In this document: positions 1-6,446 of the stretch, one piece after another
Layout of the letters: every line of letters starts with the position of its first letter
How positions within the stretch are numbered: the stretch's first letter is position 1
Source of the DNA: an uncultured beta proteobacterium
Lineage (GTDB): Bacteria; Pseudomonadota; Gammaproteobacteria; Burkholderiales; Burkholderiaceae_C
DNA length: 8,857 nucleotides
Assembly (NCBI GenBank): GCA_903840825.1
Contig: CAIMHL010000271.1
Coordinates: 1 to 8,857, forward strand
Reading direction: 5' to 3'
Notes under the pieces: generated by a model
The model's input: only the letters and a program-made list of their open reading frames with translations
Told to the model about the DNA's origin: nothing
The model's database searches: none
Made by a program: the position numbers and the translations under genes

Positions 1-60
1 ACCTATGTGGCGATTGACGAGCACGGCAAGCCCCGCGAAGTGCCCAAAAGACCCCTTTGA
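1..60 (+). CDS. yciA: C-terminal end of a YciA-type acyl-CoA thioesterase (partial)
   Basis: The first 60 bases read in frame 1 as 19 codons and a TGA stop, ending TYVAIDEHGKPREVPKRPL. This closely resembles the tail of YciA, where E. coli has a similar YVAVDPEGKPRALP ending. YciA is a hotdog-fold cytosolic thioesterase that hydrolyses short and medium acyl-CoAs to free acids and CoA. Only the last strand and tail lie in the window, so no catalytic residue can be checked. The gene is followed by a repeat-like segment and a strong hairpin terminator, which fits the end of a transcription unit. The identification rests on this short tail alone and is therefore likely rather than certain. Confidence 0.72.
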   Translation, partial: TYVAIDEHGKPREVPKRPL

Positions 61-61
61 A

Positions 62-125
62 ATTGCTATATAAAAAATAGCTTCTTAAGCACACCCCTAT
101 TGCCTTAAAGCCATTATTTTCTTAA
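62..125. repeat. AT-rich intergenic repeat of Comamonadaceae type (putative)
   Basis: Just after the thioesterase stop, the segment begins TTGCTATATAAAAAATAGCTTC. It contains an inverted pair GCTAT (65-69) and ATAGC (77-81) around an A-rich loop, then a TTAAGCAC...TTAAAGCCATTATTTT-like tail. From memory, intergenic elements of this layout (TTGCTAT, AT-rich loop, ATAGCTTCT, GC-rich centre, AGGCC/AAGCC plus T-rich tail) are scattered through genomes of Polaromonas, Rhodoferax and relatives. Only one copy is in the window, so its repeat status is inferred and the boundaries are approximate. Confidence 0.45.
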
Positions 126-170
126 ATTTTAGACCGACAAGCCTGCTGACGAGCCGCCAGCGGGCGCCCA

Positions 171-200
171 TTAAAAAACCACCTTCAGGTGGTTTTTTAA
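171..200. terminator. Bidirectional Rho-independent terminator
   Basis: A perfect 13-base inverted repeat (171-183 and 188-200) surrounds a four-base TTCA loop. The GC core is CCACC/GGTGG, flanked by A6 on the left and T6 on the right. In either direction a GC stem is followed by a run of U, so it can terminate from both sides. Its clear job here is to end transcription of the yciA-like gene at the left edge. It also insulates the exported-protein gene starting at 333. Confidence 0.88.
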
Positions 201-332
201 TGCCAGCTTGATAACTGACAACGGGGCGCATGGCACGACGCAACGCCAAGCCCTCCCCGGGCATAGACTGCACCACCCCCCTTTCAGGAACCAGATTAAC
301 CAGCTCACCATTCACCAGAGGAGCGACAAGGA

Positions 333-1247
333 ATGAAAAAATCATTTTCAATCGAACTCTTTCTCAAGTTGCTGGCGGCCATTTGTATCACGCTTACCTT
401 GGCCTTTTTCAGCCCCACGGCTGTTGCCGATTCAGAACAGACGGCAGCAGCAGCCCTGCGTGCCAAGCTGGAAGAACTGGCACCCCGGTTAAAGAAAAAT
501 CAATTCAACCGGCCTATCTACCTTCATTCTGAAGAATTGGCGAATCAGCTAAAGGGGGATATCTATGCCTTGATTGATGCCCCTTTTGAAGCCGTGAGCC
601 TATCACTGGCCGAGGCAGAGAATTGGTGCGATGTGCTGATACTTCATCTCAACACCAAATATTGCAAAACAACGCAGCGCAACGTCAGCAAAAAACTACT
701 GGTCAGCATCGGAAAAAAAACATACGAGGAACTTGATCAGGTATTTCCCATTGAATTCTCATTTTTACCAACCCAGTCGACGCCTGAGTTCTTTGACATC
801 TCGCTCGCTGCAAAATCTGGCCCCTTGGGCACCAGTGACTACCGAATTCAACTTGAGGCCACCGCCATCAAGGGCGGGGGAACCTTCCTGCACCTGAAGT
901 ATTCGTACGCCTACAACTACTTTGGCTTGATTGCCATGCAGACCTACCTGGCCACGATTGGCCGAGGCAAAGTGGGATTTACCCAAACCCATCAAGCGCC
1001 CAGCACCACACCCGACTACATCAGTGGCATGCGCGGCGTGGTGGAGCGCAACACCATGCGCTACTACCTGGCCATAGAGGCCTACCTGAACTCACTGGCA
1101 CACCCCGAAAAGATGCAATTCGAACGGCGCCTGGAGCGCTGGTTTTCAGCGACCGAAACCTACCACCGGCAACTCCATGAGATCGACCGCGATGACTACC
1201 TGTCAATGAAACAGCAGGAATATGCGCGCATGAAAAGTTTGCCTTGA
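333..1247 (+). CDS. Exported protein of unknown function, 304 residues
   Basis: I do not recognise this gene with confidence. The ATG at 333 is preceded by an AGAGGAG ribosome site (317-323) with a nine-base gap, and by a signal peptide right at the start: a KK N-region, a hydrophobic core at residues 9-27, and a likely cleavage after A32 in TAVA-DS. The mature part is about 270 residues with no further clear membrane segment. It has exactly two cysteines, C99 and C111, which could form a periplasmic disulfide. The middle reads like a START/SRPBCC-type ligand-binding fold: LIDAPFEAV near residue 80, WCDVL near 98, then beta-rich GTFLHLKYSYAYN and GLIAMQTYLATIGRGKVGF near 183-216. That comparison is a weak inference. 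The C-terminal third is charged and helical. The gene sits downstream of a terminator, so it needs its own promoter, but I could not pick a convincing -35/-10 pair in 201-332. An A8 run at 713-720 lies inside the coding frame. Confidence 0.85.
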   Translation: MKKSFSIELFLKLLAAICITLTLAFFSPTAVADSEQTAAAALRAKLEELAPRLKKNQFNRPIYLHSEELANQLKGDIYALIDAPFEAVSLSLAEAENWCDVLILHLNTKYCKTTQRNVSKKLLVSIGKKTYEELDQVFPIEFSFLPTQSTPEFFDISLAAKSGPLGTSDYRIQLEATAIKGGGTFLHLKYSYAYNYFGLIAMQTYLATIGRGKVGFTQTHQAPSTTPDYISGMRGVVERNTMRYYLAIEAYLNSLAHPEKMQFERRLERWFSATETYHRQLHEIDRDDYLSMKQQEYARMKSLP

Positions 1248-1260
1248 ACACGGGTATTCG

Positions 1261-1515
1261 ATGCGATTTCGCAAAATCTCATCTCCTTGTTTCTCGTGAC
1301 CTCAGGCATTCAACCGCTATGACCCTGCCACAGAAACATGGGTACCTCTCAAAGCCCAACCGCGCGTCATGAGCACCATAACTCGGGCTCAAGTGCGCGA
1401 GGAAACACGCCAATTTTTCAGGACCCACACTTGGGATGACATCAAAGGCGTTTGGGTAGACCGGATGTTGGCCAAAAAGAGAAAACAAGACACGGGTTTG
1501 TGTCTGGTTGAATAG
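1261..1515 (+). pseudogene. Decayed small secreted-protein gene (DUF4148-like remnant)
   Basis: From ATG 1261 the frame reads MRFRKISSPCFS, then hits TGA at 1297-1299, then continues open from 1300 to TAG at 1513-1515. The downstream part looks like real protein: AFNRYDPATETWVPLK, then TRAQVREETRQFFRTHTW, then a lysine-rich end. TRAQVRxET is reminiscent of the small DUF4148 exported proteins common in Burkholderiales. That match is tentative. In another frame, 1278-1307 encodes a hydrophobic LISLFLVTSG, which would suit a signal peptide ending just before QAFNRY. The simplest reading is that the 5' half was broken by small indels or a stop. An intact 48-residue product from ATG 1369 is possible but lacks a signal and an evident ribosome site. 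The remnant lies 13 bases after the exported-protein gene and may once have been co-transcribed with it. Confidence 0.45.
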
Positions 1516-1542
1516 GGGGCTTACGAGACGATGTAAGCCCCT
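1515..1542. terminator. Hairpin between convergent gene ends, possible weak terminator
   Basis: GGGGCTTAC (1516-1524) pairs perfectly with GTAAGCCCC (1533-1541) across an eight-base loop. The left arm contains the minus-strand stop codon of the thioesterase gene and begins right after the plus-strand TAG at 1513-1515. It is the only strong structure at the 3' end of the beta-oxidation unit. Neither side carries a U-run, so it is not a classic intrinsic terminator. It could stabilise mRNA ends or help Rho-dependent termination between the convergent units. Confidence 0.4.
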
Positions 1543-2015
1543 GAGCCGGTTGAGAGCAAAGTACCATCAGCTCCCAGAAACTCCATGCGGGTTGAGGCCA
1601 CGCGCGAGCCCAAGCGCATGACCTCGGCGCGCAGATCAAAATAGTCACCAATGCCCGGGCGCAAATAATCAACTCGCAAATCAATGGTGCCGAGTTTACT
1701 GAACCGGTTTAGGCGCAAGGCCGGTGCCTCGTTCATGTGGCGCGCACCAATGGCCGCCATCACAGCCAAAGCCCCCATATTGTCCAAGCCCGCGCTAATC
1801 ACGCCGCCGTGCAGTCGGTTGTAGCCGTAATGCCCCACCAGCTCAGGGCGCATCTCGATGCGGGCACACACCAGGGTTGGCGTTACCGCGGTGACCTTGA
1901 GCCCCAGCAACTTGTTGAAGACAATCATTTCTTCAAAAATTCGAGTCAAGCCCGTCACGAACTCGGCTTCAAACTCTACAACAGGGGCAGGAACAGGGGC
2001 AAGGTGTTGGGGCAT
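1521..2015 (-). CDS. PaaI-like hotdog-fold thioesterase, 164 residues
   Basis: Predicted cytosolic acyl-CoA thioesterase of the 4HBT/PaaI type, cleaving an acyl-CoA to acid plus CoA; the substrate is unknown. The family signature is visible at residues 66-79: N66-RLHGGVISAGLD, with H69, G70, G71 on the central hotdog helix and D78 as the likely acidic catalytic residue. The strand TIDLRVDYLRPG (110-121) is the usual second signature, and the length fits a single hotdog domain with a short N-terminal extension. I chose ATG at 2013-2015. A TTG one codon upstream (2016-2018) would add one residue, and neither has a strong ribosome site. It is the last gene of the beta-oxidation unit, 22 bases after the crotonase stop, so translation may depend on the upstream gene. 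Its place suggests clearing stalled or unusual acyl-CoAs and recycling CoA (inference). Confidence 0.85.
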   Translation of the reverse strand: MPQHLAPVPAPVVEFEAEFVTGLTRIFEEMIVFNKLLGLKVTAVTPTLVCARIEMRPELVGHYGYNRLHGGVISAGLDNMGALAVMAAIGARHMNEAPALRLNRFSKLGTIDLRVDYLRPGIGDYFDLRAEVMRLGSRVASTRMEFLGADGTLLSTGSGAYIVS

Positions 2016-2037
2016 CAATCAGCTTAAAAATTGGGGT

Positions 2038-2802
2038 CTAGATTGTGGAAAAATCAGGTCGACGCTTTTCCATGAAAGCAGTGAAAGCCTCGCGCGCAGC
2101 AGGCTCACGCAGCATACGGCCAAAACTAACTCCCTCTTCCAGCATGCGCTCAGCCACCACGCTGGCCTGCCCTTTTTTCATTAATCGTTTGGTCTCGATC
2201 AACGAACTTAAGGGCTTAGATGCCAGCTTTTGAGCCTGGCGCTGCGCCAAAGCAGCGACTTCTGCAGGCGGCACAATACGGCTGATCAAGCCCATCTCCA
2301 GCGCAGCTTCCGCTAAAAAGGGCTCACCCAACAGCAAAGCCTCGGCCGCTCGGCCATAGCCCATCAACTGCGGGGCCAGGTAGCTCGACGCTGCCTCGGG
2401 GCACAAACCCAAGTTCACAAAAGGCATGGAAAACGCCGCATTGTCACCGGCGTAAACAAGGTCGCAATGAAACAGCATAGTGGTACCAATACCCACCGCA
2501 GGTCCGCAAACGGCAGCAATCACCGGCTTGGGAAAGGTGCTGATTCCCCGCAGAAACCGGAATACGGGCGACTCATTCGTGGCTGCTGGTGCGTTCAAAA
2601 AATCACCAATGTCGTTGCCTGCGCTGAAAATAGTTTCGTGGCCTTGAAACACAACCGCACGTACGGCGGCGTCAGCTTGGGCCTGGTCAAGCGCATCGGC
2701 CATCACCGCGTACATGGCGCCGGTCAGTGAGTTCTTTTTTTCCACACGATTCAGGGTGATGGTCATCACGCCGGCAGTGTTGTCAATGAGGATTTCATTC
2801 AT
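2038..2802 (-). CDS. Crotonase-family protein, probable delta3,delta2-enoyl-CoA isomerase (enoyl-CoA hydratase/isomerase)
   Basis: A 254-residue single-domain crotonase. The oxyanion-hole segments are present: SAGND (60-64) and the GPAVGIG turn (100-106). The two hydratase glutamates are not: the GGGCE position reads GIGTT, and the second position (PEI in rat hydratase) reads MPFVN. Instead there is LGLCPEAASS with E136, the layout of peroxisomal-type enoyl-CoA isomerases (human ECI2/PECI has LGQSPEGCSS). The best functional guess is shifting 3-enoyl to trans-2-enoyl-CoA during oxidation of unsaturated fatty acids. General annotation would call it enoyl-CoA hydratase. The ATG at 2800-2802 is preferred because GGAAAA lies just upstream; a TTG at 2812-2814 in the same frame overlaps that ribosome site. 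It starts 27 bases after the thiolase stop and precedes the thioesterase by 22 bases, inside the same unit. Confidence 0.92.
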   Translation of the reverse strand: MNEILIDNTAGVMTITLNRVEKKNSLTGAMYAVMADALDQAQADAAVRAVVFQGHETIFSAGNDIGDFLNAPAATNESPVFRFLRGISTFPKPVIAAVCGPAVGIGTTMLFHCDLVYAGDNAAFSMPFVNLGLCPEAASSYLAPQLMGYGRAAEALLLGEPFLAEAALEMGLISRIVPPAEVAALAQRQAQKLASKPLSSLIETKRLMKKGQASVVAERMLEEGVSFGRMLREPAAREAFTAFMEKRRPDFSTI

Positions 2803-2806
2803 AAGG

Positions 2807-2812
2807 TTTTCC
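2807..2812 (-). promoter_or_regulatory. Ribosome binding site deciding the crotonase start
   Basis: On the minus strand GGAAAA precedes ATG 2802, with CCTT between. The GGA core sits seven bases before the ATG, a good Shine-Dalgarno distance. An in-frame TTG at 2814-2812 would use these bases as its own first codons and has no site of its own, which argues for the ATG. Confidence 0.6.
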
Positions 2813-2829
2813 AAAAATTAAAACGACGA

Positions 2830-4026
2830 TCAAACGCGCTCAAAAATACCAGCAGCGCCCTGCCCCATGCCCACGCACATGGACACCATGGCGTAGCGCA
2901 AATTGTGGCGTTGCAGCGCATGAATGGCGGTGGCGGCGCGAATAGCGCCAGTGGCTCCCAGCGGGTGGCCCAAGGCTATCGCACCGCCCATCGGGTTGAC
3001 CTTGGCGGGGTCCAAGCCCAGGGTATTCATCACCGCCAGCGATTGGGCTGCAAAGGCCTCGTTCAACTCTATCCAGTCGATGTCATCTTGCTTGAGCCCG
3101 GCAAACCGCAATGCAGCCGGAATGGCCTCAATCGGGCCAATGCCCATGATGTGCGGCGGCACACCTTTGGCGGCAAAGCTGACAAAACGAGCCAGGGGCT
3201 TGAGGCCAAATTGCTTGACCGCTTTTTCACTGGCCAAAATCAGCGCCCCGGCACCGTCTGAGGTTTGTGAACTGTTGCCTGCCGTCACCGAGCCGCGCGC
3301 TGAGAACACCGTGCGCAGTTTGCCCAAGCCTTCCATTGAGGTGTCTGGCCGGGCGCCTTCGTCCAGGCTGATCAGGCGCTTGGTCTCAATCACTTTTCCA
3401 GTGTCAAGATCAGGCGTGCGGTCCACCACCTCTACAGGGGTGATCTCATTGGCAAAGTGACCGGCAGCCATGGCCGCCAAGGCTTTTTGGTGCGAGGCTA
3501 CCGCAAACTGGTCTTGCGCATCGCGGCTGATTTTCCACTGCGTGGCTACTTTTTCAGCGGTGAGGCCCATGCCGTAGGCAATGCCGATGTTCTCGTCGTG
3601 GTTGAACATGGACGGGGACAGCGAGGGCGTGTTGCCCATCATGGGCACCATACTCATGCTTTCCACGCCAGCGGCGATCATCACATCGGCCTCGCCCACA
3701 CGAATGCGGTCAGCGGCCATTTGCACGGCACTCAAACCTGAGGCGCAAAAACGATTTACCGTGATGCCGCCCACGCTGTTGGGCAAGCCGGCCAACACAG
3801 CGCCAATGCGCGCAATGTTCAGGCCTTGTGGGCCTTCAGGGATGGCACAACCACAGATCAAATCCTCGATGGCTTTGGGGTCCAAGGTGGGCACTTGCGC
3901 CAATGCAGCCTGCAGGGCTTTGACCAGCAAATCGTCCGGGCGCATGTTGCGAAAAACACCCCGGTGCGAACGCCCAATGGGCGTGCGCGTGGCGGCAACG
4001 ATGTAGGCTTCTTGTAGTTGTTTCAT
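2830..4026 (-). CDS. fadA: Acetyl-CoA C-acyltransferase (3-ketoacyl-CoA thiolase)
   Basis: Degradative thiolase of 398 residues, the usual family length, catalysing CoA-dependent cleavage of 3-ketoacyl-CoA to acetyl-CoA and a chain two carbons shorter. All active-site elements are visible: nucleophile C94 in VNRFCASGLSAVQ, the NEAF motif (322-325), H354 in GGAIALGHPLGATGA, and second cysteine C384 in SMCVGMGQG. The N-terminal AYIVAATRTPIGR is typical of thiolases. The ATG at 4024-4026 is separated by one base from the TAA of the fusion gene upstream, and GGTGAG within the end of that gene serves as ribosome site, so translational coupling is likely. With the fusion protein it should form the hydratase/dehydrogenase/thiolase part of beta-oxidation, as in fadNA or fadBA pairs. 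A biosynthetic acetyl-CoA acetyltransferase is less likely because of the neighbours. Confidence 0.95.
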   Translation of the reverse strand: MKQLQEAYIVAATRTPIGRSHRGVFRNMRPDDLLVKALQAALAQVPTLDPKAIEDLICGCAIPEGPQGLNIARIGAVLAGLPNSVGGITVNRFCASGLSAVQMAADRIRVGEADVMIAAGVESMSMVPMMGNTPSLSPSMFNHDENIGIAYGMGLTAEKVATQWKISRDAQDQFAVASHQKALAAMAAGHFANEITPVEVVDRTPDLDTGKVIETKRLISLDEGARPDTSMEGLGKLRTVFSARGSVTAGNSSQTSDGAGALILASEKAVKQFGLKPLARFVSFAAKGVPPHIMGIGPIEAIPAALRFAGLKQDDIDWIELNEAFAAQSLAVMNTLGLDPAKVNPMGGAIALGHPLGATGAIRAATAIHALQRHNLRYAMVSMCVGMGQGAAGIFERV

Positions 4027-4027
4027 C

Positions 4028-6427
4028 TTAGTTTCTCACCGGTTTGCCAGTTGACATCATGCCCATGATCCGCTCTTGGGTTTTGGGGTGCACCAGCAGC
4101 TCGCAAAAGGCGCGACGCTCCAGCGTCATCAAATACTCTTCACTGACCAGGCTGCCTGCGTCCACGTCGCCGCCACACACCACGTTGGCGATCAGGCTGG
4201 CAATATGAAAGTCGTGCGCGCTGACAAAGCCGCCATCGCGCATGTTGACCAGTGAGCCCTTGATGGTGGCCACACCACTGCGCCCGGCCACGGCAAAGTT
4301 GCGTTTGTGTGGGGCGCGGTAGCCGCTGGCGAACATGGCTTTGGCTTCGTTGATAGCGACAAAAAGCAACTCGTCTTTGTGGGGAACGATCACATCGCTG
4401 CTCAGCAAATAACCCAGCTTGCGCGACTCCAGCGCGCTGGTGCCCACCTTGGCCATGGCTGCGGCCGTGAAGCCCTCAGTCAGGAAGGGCAGGATGTCTT
4501 TGCCCGTAGAAGCGGCAGCCGCCTCGGCCGCACGTCGGGCAATATACGTCAAACCGCCCGCGCCAGGCACCAGACCCACGCCGACTTCGACCAAGCCGAT
4601 ATAGCTTTCCATCGCCACCACGCGTTTGGCCGAATAAACTGCCAATTCGCAGCCCCCACCCAGGGCCAGACCGCGCACGGCCGACACCACAGGCACGCTG
4701 GCGTAGCGCAGCTTGAGCATGGCTTGCTGCATCTCTTCCTCAGCGCCATCAATGGCACTGACACCCGCCATGATGAAGGCTGGCAACATCGCTTGAAGGT
4801 CGGCCCCTACCGAGAACAAATCATCAGGCGACCAGACCACCAAGCCTTGGTAGCTGGACTCGGCCAAGGCCACGCCTTGCATCAAGCCTTCAACCACGCC
4901 GGGGCTAATGGCGTGCATTTTGGTCTTGATACTGGCAATCAGCACCTCGTCATCCAGCGTCCATAGGCGAATGGCTTCGTCCTCAAACAGGGTTTTACCG
5001 GCCACCTCGGCTTTGAGGGCTTGGGCACCGAGCACGCTTTCAGGGAAATGCTGGCGGGCATACACCGGCAAAACGCGGGGCAATACAAACTGCTGCGTGC
5101 TGGGGTTCCACGAGCCCTGCGGCGTGTGCACGCCACCGGCGTCGGCCACAGGGCCTTTGAAGACCCAATCCGGCAGCGGCGCTTTGCACAGGGCTTTGCC
5201 GGCGTCGATGTCTTCTTTGATCATGTTGGCCACGTTTAGCCAACCGGCTTCTTGCCACAACTCAAACGGGCCTTGCTTCATGCCAAAGCCCCAGCGCAGA
5301 CAAAAATCAACATCGCGGGCGTTGTCGGCTATTGACGCTAAATGCACAGCTGCATAGTGAAAGCTGTTGCGCAAGATAGCCCACAAAAACTGGCCCTGCG
5401 CGCCTTCGCTGTTGCGCAACAGGGTCAGGCGTTCAGCGGCTGGCTTTTTGAGCATGCGCCCATAAACTTCATCGCCTTTTTGACCTGCAGGCAGGTACTC
5501 TTTTGAGGCCGCATCAAATCGCAAAATCTCGCGGCCCTGCTTCTTGAAAAAACCAGCTTTGGTTTTTTGACCCAGATTACCCATGCCCAATAAAGTTGTG
5601 AGAACCTCTGGCGTGGAAAAGCTGCCAAAGAAGGGGTCGGTCTCCAGGCTTAAAGTGTCTTGCAGGGTTTTGATGACATGGGCCATCGTGTCCAGGCCCA
5701 CCACGTCAGCAGTTCTGAAGGTGCCCGAACTGGCGCGGCCCATTTTTTTACCGGTGAGGTCGTCCACCACGTCGTAGGTCAGGCCAAAATTCTCCACCTC
5801 TTTCATGGTCGCCAGCATGCCAGCAATGCCTACGCGGTTGGCAATCAAGTTGGGCGAGTCTTTGGCGCGCACCACGCCCTTGCCCAGCGTGCTGGTAACA
5901 AAGGCTTCGAGGTCATCCAGAATTTGGGGCAGCGTAGTGGGGGTGTTGATCAACTCCACCAAGGTCATGTAACGCGGTGGGTTAAAGAAGTGAATGCCAC
6001 AAAAACAGGGTTTGATGGCCTCAGGCAAAGCCTCGCTGAGCTGCGTGATGGACAAGCCGGAGGTGTTGGACGCCACGATGGCACCGGGCGACACAAACGG
6101 GGCAATCTTCTTGTACAAATCGAGCTTCCAGTCCATGCGCTCGGCAATCGCCTCAATCACCAAATCGCAGCCTTTAAGCAACTCAAGGTGCTCTTCGTAA
6201 TTCGCGGGCTGGATAAGGGCAGCATCTTCTGCCAGACCCAGCGGGGCGGGCTTGAGTTTTTTAAGCCCTTCTACCGCACGCGTCACGATGCCATTTTTGG
6301 GGCCTTCTTTGGCAGGCAGATCAAACAGGAGTACGGGCACCCCGACATTGACTAGATGGGCCGCAATTTGCGCCCCCATCACGCCAGCGCCGAGCACAGC
6401 GACTTTTTTAACTTGAAAACGGGACAT
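4028..6427 (-). CDS. fadN: 3-hydroxyacyl-CoA dehydrogenase / enoyl-CoA hydratase fusion (FadN type)
   Basis: Bifunctional beta-oxidation enzyme of 799 residues that hydrates trans-2-enoyl-CoA and oxidises the 3-hydroxyacyl-CoA with NAD+. The dehydrogenase comes first: Rossmann loop GAGVMG (13-18), NTSGLS (121-126), catalytic H146 in IHFFNPP and E158 in LVELI, then the C-terminal dehydrogenase domain to about residue 400. The crotonase domain follows from roughly 490: oxyanion segment SVGAD (539-543), E594 in GGGCE and E614 in GLVEVGVGLVPGAGG, so both hydratase glutamates are present with the normal 20-residue spacing. This order is that of Bacillus FadN and the reverse of E. coli FadB/FadJ. 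An upstream in-frame start at 6532 would add 35 residues that overlap the DUF2147 gene and do not look like a fold. ATG 6425-6427 has AGGAA five bases upstream and leads straight into the Rossmann strand. It starts 19 bases after the DUF2147 stop and ends one base before the thiolase ATG. Confidence 0.95.
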   Translation of the reverse strand: MSRFQVKKVAVLGAGVMGAQIAAHLVNVGVPVLLFDLPAKEGPKNGIVTRAVEGLKKLKPAPLGLAEDAALIQPANYEEHLELLKGCDLVIEAIAERMDWKLDLYKKIAPFVSPGAIVASNTSGLSITQLSEALPEAIKPCFCGIHFFNPPRYMTLVELINTPTTLPQILDDLEAFVTSTLGKGVVRAKDSPNLIANRVGIAGMLATMKEVENFGLTYDVVDDLTGKKMGRASSGTFRTADVVGLDTMAHVIKTLQDTLSLETDPFFGSFSTPEVLTTLLGMGNLGQKTKAGFFKKQGREILRFDAASKEYLPAGQKGDEVYGRMLKKPAAERLTLLRNSEGAQGQFLWAILRNSFHYAAVHLASIADNARDVDFCLRWGFGMKQGPFELWQEAGWLNVANMIKEDIDAGKALCKAPLPDWVFKGPVADAGGVHTPQGSWNPSTQQFVLPRVLPVYARQHFPESVLGAQALKAEVAGKTLFEDEAIRLWTLDDEVLIASIKTKMHAISPGVVEGLMQGVALAESSYQGLVVWSPDDLFSVGADLQAMLPAFIMAGVSAIDGAEEEMQQAMLKLRYASVPVVSAVRGLALGGGCELAVYSAKRVVAMESYIGLVEVGVGLVPGAGGLTYIARRAAEAAAASTGKDILPFLTEGFTAAAMAKVGTSALESRKLGYLLSSDVIVPHKDELLFVAINEAKAMFASGYRAPHKRNFAVAGRSGVATIKGSLVNMRDGGFVSAHDFHIASLIANVVCGGDVDAGSLVSEEYLMTLERRAFCELLVHPKTQERIMGMMSTGKPVRN

Positions 6428-6432
6428 GGAAG

Positions 6433-6437
6433 TTCCT
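6433..6437 (-). promoter_or_regulatory. Ribosome binding site deciding the FadN-type start
   Basis: AGGAA on the minus strand, five bases before ATG 6427, sets the start of the fusion gene. It lies in the 19-base gap after the DUF2147 stop, so the longer in-frame reading back to 6532 is unnecessary. Confidence 0.65.
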
Positions 6438-6446
6438 GACAATGAT

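Noticed and set aside
208..240. TTGATA at 208-213 as a possible -35 box for the exported-protein gene.
   Set aside because: No acceptable -10 sequence lies at the right distance, so I do not call a promoter.
97..351. An 84-codon minus-strand frame across the terminator and intergenic region.
   Set aside because: It would be translated through the perfect terminator hairpin and has no ribosome site or recognisable content.
230..532. A 100-codon plus-strand frame overlapping the start of the exported-protein gene.
   Set aside because: It overlaps a gene with a clear signal peptide and ribosome site, and its own text shows no protein-like pattern.
4307..4966. A 219-codon plus-strand frame opposite the FadN-type gene.
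   Set aside because: Antisense shadow of the crotonase domain region; the His/Gln/Arg-rich translation lacks any fold signature.
5660..6355. A 231-codon plus-strand frame opposite the dehydrogenase domain of the fusion.
   Set aside because: Same kind of shadow in the frame complementary to a well-supported gene, with no ribosome site or motif.
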